Shown: one piece after another, positions 59,801-64,000 of the stretch
How positions within the stretch are numbered: the stretch's first letter is position 1
How the letters are laid out: every line of letters starts with the position of its first letter
Source: Tubulanus polymorphus
Lineage: Eukaryota; Nemertea; Palaeonemertea; Tubulaniformes; Tubulanidae
Assembly: GCF_964204645.1 (NCBI RefSeq)
Contig: NC_134034.1
Span: forward strand, 13,025,962-13,089,961
Direction: 5' to 3'
DNA length: 64,000 nucleotides
Position numbers and translations under genes: made by a program
The notes under the pieces: generated by a model
The model's database searches: none
Seen by the model: only the letters and a program-made list of their open reading frames with translations
What the model was told of the DNA's origin: nothing

Positions 59801-62800
59801 CCACGAGCGATCAACTATAAACCAAAATCTGGTACGTATTCCCGTGGGCCGAGCTGCGCTTTTTCTAACGCGATGTATTCTGCAGAATTAATAGAATTTC
59901 GACAAAAAATGACTAAGTAAAAACTGGGTTTTATAACTGAGTTTGATAAACTATCGGTTAGATTTTCCGGTGCCCAGTTCCACAGTTTTGAGTTAGAGTT
60001 TACTCTGAGTTAGATTTAGTTCATTTTCGATGGGTTAACTCAGAGTTAAATCTGAACTCTGAACTGCGGAACTGGATCCTGAAGTTTGTCGTAACCAGGT
60101 TCCTGTGTATATTAAGAACTATATTGAACTATCGGTTATAATGAACAGATTTTCTGGTCTCTTGAAGCTCGTTGTAATGAGGGTCCACTGAATCAGTTAT
60201 ATCGCGAACAGATTTCCTAGTGCACTGAAGTTTCTAGTGGATTAAAACTGTAAAGTGCTGTTTTATTTGTAGATGACGATGTTGAAGATGTCGGTGGACC
60301 GTGTCCAGATTTCTCGAAATATCTCTATTTCCTGTTCGCGCCGACTTTAGTCTACAGAAACAGTTACCCGAGGTTCGTTTTTCAATCAAAATTTGATTAT
60401 TAAAATCAAAATTTAATTCATTCAATGATTCATATTTTTTTTGATTTTCAAATTTCCAAAACATCTTTTATTCGATTTCAAATTATATCTCAGATTTTAG
60501 AAATGAAATACGAACTTACCTCTTACTTTGTATCTACATTTTCAAAATTTCTAATTTTCCGATTCTAAATTTAATTAATTTTTTTTTTAAGATTTGAATT
60601 TTTTTATCTCCGATTCTTTTTCTCACTCGTAGAACTCCGACGGTACGATGGAACTACGTGATCAGTAATCTGTTGCAAGTCGTCGCGTGTCTGTTCTACA
60701 TTCACTACATATTCGCGCGGTTTTGTATACCAGTGTTCCAGAATTTCAACAGCAGTTCGATCAACGCGCGTAAAATGGTACTCGGCATGTTCGGTTGTAT
60801 GCTTCCCGGGACCCTCGTGCTGTTTACCGGTAATTGAAACCGTTTGTTATTTCACAAACTCTAAATCTTCCTTTTAACCCTTTCAGTGCGGTGTATAAAT
60901 CAGTGACAGATTTTGCTAGTACACCGCAGTGCGGTGTATTGATGTAATTAGTATTAATCTCTCTTCGAACAATGGCAGCACCTGTCAAACATAGTGAAAT
61001 ACTTGTAACTAACGATACACCGCACCGCAGTGTAGACGCACTATAGTGGAATTCCCGTTATTCAACACACGAGGGTGGAATTTCTCAAAATTTTCAAATT
61101 ATCTCCAGCACTATAGGGTATTGATTAGTCAGCACTGAAAGGGAAAAGCTTAAAATGATTCTAAAACAGTGGAATACTAGTAACTAACGATACACCGCGC
61201 CGCAGTGTAGACACACTATAGTGGTATTCCCGTTATTCAACACACGGGTGGAATTTTTGAAAATTTTCAAATTATCACGAGCACTAAAGGGTATTATTAA
61301 GTCAGCACTGAAAGGGTTAATACCAAATTGAAAACATGAATCGTTTACAAATCATCGTCGATCGTATGTTTGCAGGTTTTTTCGCGTTGTTGCACTCGTG
61401 GTTGAACGCGTTCGCCGAGATGTTGAGATTCGGCGATCGTCTGTTTTATAAAGACTGGTGGAATTCGTCGTCGTTCTCGAACTATTACCGAACGTGGAAC
61501 GTCGTCGTTCACGACTGGCTTTACAGCTACGTTTATAAAGACGTCGACTACGTGAGTATGAGTAACCCCCGCTGCGATTCGAACTCGATACAGAGTCGAA
61601 ATGTGACCGGCAGGGTCTAATGTCCATTTATTAATGGATGAGAACTGTCTTTCTGGGATATTTTGCTTACCTTTTGAGGTACATACCTTATTTATGTCTT
61701 AACAGAATGCCAAAAATCGCGGACAACAACTGCATATCCGATATTATTCTACGCCACCCTGATTTAGTTGTTGAAACCCACAAGAAAAATGACTTCATTT
61801 CGTAGGCATGGTGACAATTTTCAAATTCAAGAAATTTCACAAAATGGAGGATTTTCTCTCCTATTCAACTGAATTAAAGGAGACTTTTTGCCAATCCTTC
61901 TAATTGGTACAGAACTGGAATAATATCGGATATTCAGTTGTTGTCCACGATTATTGGCATTCTGTTAAGACCTAAATGAGGTATATACCCTAAAAAGAAA
62001 GTGAAATATCCCAGAGAAACCGGTCTCATCCATTAATAAATGGACATTAGATTTAACTGTTAGAGACTGATATTAATCGCAGTATGTCAGAGTTAATGAA
62101 CAAAACCCACAGTTGCTGATTTAACAATTTGACAGTTTCAAAGTTTTAACAAAACTTCACCGACCCATCAGAGAAATGAAAATAACAAAATAATGACATA
62201 CAGTAATTTAAAGATATCGACTTTTCTAAGGAAGAATAGGGACAGAATATTGACTGTCATGTAGATTATTCTTTATTGTATGGTAGTTACGGTATTGTAT
62301 TTCTATAACTGGTACTGTATTTAAAATGTAGTATATATATATATTTGTAGTTGATGAAAGGCCGATGTCGAGCTTTATCGATGGCTGCTGTATTCGGTTT
62401 ATCGGCATTTGTTCATGAATACGTGATTTGCGTCGCGTGCGGATTTTTCTATCCTATTCTGTTCGTCATGTTTGGTGGAGTCGGGTGTAAGTATTCGAGA
62501 AAAAAAACTCTACCAAGTTCGCCTATTATTTGACCGCGTTGCTGCAAAGTGCTTCAGTTCATGAAGGAATTAGATATTTTCGTAAAAGCGTGCACAGGGG
62601 AAAACGCGTCTAGAAAAGAATGAATTTCTTGAGTTAGGGCTTGTTTTAAAAAAAGGATCAAATTTCTTTGAGTTTAATTCTTGGGGCCAGTTGCATAGTC
62701 ATGACTTAGACTTAAGACCAATCTAAGACCAACTTCGTTCTGTAGCCAATCTAATGACTTAAGACCAGTCTTAAGATTTAAGACCACTTTTGGACTTAGT

Positions 62801-63782
62801 TAGTACGGAAAACTTATTTCATTTTATCCATAAAAGCGATACCAATAGTTACTGTATTACGCATAAGAGTTTTTTATCGGTATCTCTTCTATGCGTACGT
62901 CGATAGCTGAACTCCCTTCCTGAAGATTTATTTCATTTTTATCGTCGTTCTATTGCAGTCGGTTTAGCGTTCATTAGCGATAAAGCTAACAGACGTATCG
63001 GGAACATTATGATGTGGGTAATGTTATTCTCCGGAACCGGAACATTGTTTGCCCTATATTCCATGGAGTGGTACGCTCGGCGGAACTGTCCGGCTATTTC
63101 TGTAAGTAGTGCGTCGTTGTAGGCATTTATTTTCTGCAGGCGACACAATTTAATACTACCCTTTTCAGATATTCAGGATTGTGTGAAATGTGTACGATCA
63201 GTCTTTGAAATTTTGCTGATAAAATGTCAGATGCCTGGGGTTATATCTATCGATAATGTCTCAGATGAAGTACTACTGAACGCATGTTACGCGTAAATGA
63301 TCAGTTTTCCATCAGTAAGCTGATATAATGTCTCATGTCTAGTGTTTCGAGTTCATTTTCAATCAGAAATGTCTCAGATGAAGCACTGAACACATGTGAA
63401 GTGTGGACGATCAGTTTTTGAAAGTGTGCTGATAAAATGTCTAATGTCTGGTGTTTGTAGTTCATTTTCAATCAAAAATGTCTCAGGTGAAGTACTGAAC
63501 ACATGTGAAGTGTGGACGATCAGTTTTTGAAAGTGTGCTGATAAAATGTCTAATGTCTGGTGTTTGCAGTTCATTTTCAATCAAAAATGTCTCGGGTGAA
63601 ATCCCGAACACCTTTGAAATGTGGACGATCAGTTTTTGAAAGTGTTCCGATAAAATGCTTTTTACGGCGTCAGAATACGGAGTTAACGTTGAATGTATTC
63701 GGTATTCTCTTCTTTTCAGGATAATTGGTTATTGAACGAGTTGATTCCGCATTCGTGGTTTTGCGGCGTGAAATTCAACTGA
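49596..63782 (+). CDS. SOAT1: Sterol O-acyltransferase (ACAT), 13 exons, complete
   Basis: Exons 49596-49653, 56420-56487, 56939-57123, 57531-57641, 58270-58418, 59340-59467, 59756-59831, 60273-60372, 60633-60829, 61376-61551, 62351-62486, 62959-63101 and 63720-63782 join in frame to 529 residues, close to the roughly 550 of vertebrate SOAT1. The enzyme esterifies cholesterol with long-chain acyl-CoA in the ER membrane (MBOAT family). Visible marks are [13 protein letters not shown] at the start of the membrane domain, [17 protein letters not shown], the FYKDWWN motif (Asn387), [10 protein letters not shown] (Asn399) and the catalytic His438 in SAFVHEY. At exon 5 the frame requires the GTATGT donor at 58419 and at exon 11 the GTAAGT at 62487. 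Introns 1, 5, 9, 10 and 12 are loaded with repeats. SOAT1 and SOAT2 split within vertebrates, so the symbol means orthologue of the pair. Confidence 0.95.
49937..50210. mobile_element. hAT-like MITE (CAGGGGCGGA ends)
   Basis: Starts CAGGGGCGGACAATGAA and ends CTAGATCCGCCCCTG, sharing the outer ten bases with the element at 5864-6218. It lies in the first SOAT intron. Confidence 0.6.
50562..50581. repeat. Short interstitial telomere-like repeat
   Basis: About three TTAGGG units in GTAGGGTTAGGGTTAGGGTA. Confidence 0.7.
50621..50692 (+). tRNA. Degenerate tRNA-like sequence (pseudogene or SINE head)
   Basis: TGGTCTAGTGGTATGAT matches a D arm with A box, and GCGGGTTCCAGTCTCGC a T arm with B box. 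The acceptor arms pair at only about five of seven positions, and the anticodon arm has no clean five-base stem, so a working tRNA is unlikely. Confidence 0.4.
50810..50995. repeat. 27-bp minisatellite
   Basis: Six to seven units of GTAGCCTCCAGAGTAATCCC followed by CGTACGG in SOAT intron 1. Confidence 0.9.
51365..52512 (+). repeat. 77-bp minisatellite with a B-box-like motif in each unit
   Basis: About fifteen units of 77 bp with very few differences. Each contains GGTTCAAATCC, a match to the RNA polymerase III B box, inside TCAGGTTCAAATCCCTGTGA. It lies in SOAT intron 1. No A box is evident at the normal distance. Confidence 0.93.
52513..56419. other. SOAT intron 1, right part
   Basis: No supported gene. 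It holds the TA microsatellite at 53718-53806 and AT-rich sequence. Short open frames at 52925 and 55276 lack family motifs. Confidence 0.5.
53718..53806. repeat. TA microsatellite
   Basis: Nearly 90 bases of uninterrupted TA dinucleotides. Confidence 0.95.
57180..57370. repeat. Repeat with TTTTCAATTGAAAATGAACT core
   Basis: Nearly two units in SOAT intron 3, inverted relative to the array at 63185-63655. The same core lies between peptide genes, for example near 40530, 42140 and 44860. Confidence 0.7.
58466..59185 (+). repeat. 77-bp minisatellite in SOAT intron 5
   Basis: About nine units of TGGATCCTCACTTGC, AAGTGGAATCCTCTATTGCC, GTAGTTGATGTCCTACAGCA and CTAGCGACACC. Older, inverted units of the same family are in the opsin intron at 15778-16035. 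Confidence 0.93.
59971..60078. mobile_element. M1 MITE in SOAT intron 7
   Basis: GCCCAGTTCCACAGTTTTGA at the left and CTGAACTGCGGAACTGGATC at the right, with GAGTTAGAGTTTAC inside. Confidence 0.7.
60874..61321. mobile_element. Inverted-repeat element with TTAACCCTTTCAGTGC ends
   Basis: TTAACCCTTTCAGTGC at the left is mirrored exactly by GCACTGAAAGGGTTAA at the right. Inside, a block of about 170 bases (ACGATACACCGC to CAGCACTGAAAGGG) occurs twice in the same orientation. The element lies in SOAT intron 9. Confidence 0.75.
61616..62051. mobile_element. Foldback element with about 135-bp inverted arms
   Basis: TCTAATGTCCATTTATTAAT at the left is mirrored by ATTAATAAATGGACATTAGA at the right, and similarity continues for about 135 bases with scattered differences. 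It starts 65 bases after SOAT exon 10. Confidence 0.8.
62693..62805. mobile_element. Truncated M3 MITE in SOAT intron 11
   Basis: GGGGCCAGTTGCATAGTCAT left end and TAAGACC-rich interior match the element at 37756-37896, but the right inverted end is missing. Confidence 0.6.
63185..63655. repeat. About 112-bp minisatellite in SOAT intron 12
   Basis: Four units with GTGTGGACGATCAGTTTTTG, AATGTCTAATGTCTGGTGTT and TTCATTTTCAATCAAAAATG. Inverted relatives are at 57180-57370. Confidence 0.88.
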
Positions 63783-64000
63783 AGTCGAACAACGGATCCT
63801 TTCCCTCCACCATTTTCTACTTCCCGATTCAATCGACTCATCATCTTCATCCTCCTTCTTCTAGTAAATTGAATCGTTGAATTGAATCCGTTTGTGTAAA
63901 TAGAAAATTCAACAGACTGCTGAAAACGTATGATTGATCGTCGTCGAGTCACTAAAATCTGCCGATTTCAATCATGTGCACAAAAAAAAACTCGGGAGCT

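Noticed and set aside
61352-61627. Arginine/serine-rich frame on minus
   Set aside because: It is the antisense of SOAT exon 10.

Overview
The window is animal nuclear DNA. Genes are split by GT-AG introns, intergenic space is long and AT-rich, and there are many microsatellites, minisatellites and short inverted-repeat elements. The protein set (a secretin-family receptor, two rhodopsin-family receptors, an opsin, a C-type lectin and a sterol O-acyltransferase) is typical of a bilaterian invertebrate. A spiralian (mollusc, annelid or relative) is my inference from overall style; nothing in the sequence proves the phylum.

Layout. 0.3-2.6 kb (+): the 3' seven exons of a class B GPCR. 3.3-4.8 kb (-): a type II membrane protein with a beta-propeller-like, glycosyltransferase-like lumenal domain. 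6.5-6.7 kb (-): a proline/tyrosine-rich terminal exon next to a 31-bp minisatellite that runs into a 100-N assembly gap. 8.0-9.4 kb (+): an uninterrupted PP-loop ATPase resembling bacterial MurL-type enzymes. 10.6-11.6 kb (+): an intronless rhodopsin-family GPCR. 12.9-16.9 kb (-): a six-exon opsin. 18.4-23.2 kb (-): a secreted lectin with two C-type lectin domains. 25.1-26.4 kb (-): a second intronless, atypical GPCR. 26.4-32.1 kb: mostly empty, with a 69-bp minisatellite. 32.4-49.4 kb: a cluster of eight small paralogous genes, seven on minus and one on plus, created by tandem duplication. 49.6-63.8 kb (+): a complete 13-exon sterol O-acyltransferase.

The most unusual part is the 32-49 kb cluster. 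Each copy has the same plan: a 5' noncoding exon with a conserved GAGGAACCTCGC core, a tiny exon holding only the start codon plus one to four bases, and a third exon giving a signal peptide, a KEKR-type basic motif (in six of eight copies) and a short, highly variable C-terminus. Two pairs sit in recent tandem duplications (about 1.9 kb and 3.2 kb). In the 3.2-kb pair the signal region is identical while five clustered substitutions in the tail all change amino acids. This pattern suits a fast-evolving family of short secreted peptides. I do not recognise the family.

Repeats are the second theme. Several short elements recur in introns of unrelated genes: a 77-bp minisatellite in both the opsin and the acyltransferase, a CAGTTCCACAG motif seen both as terminal inverted repeats and as tandem arrays, and hairpins with a hammerhead-like conserved frame and covarying stems. 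One minisatellite contains the stop codon of a GPCR and appears to be built from its terminal codons. All exon boundaries are read by eye from splice signals and reading frame, without transcript evidence.
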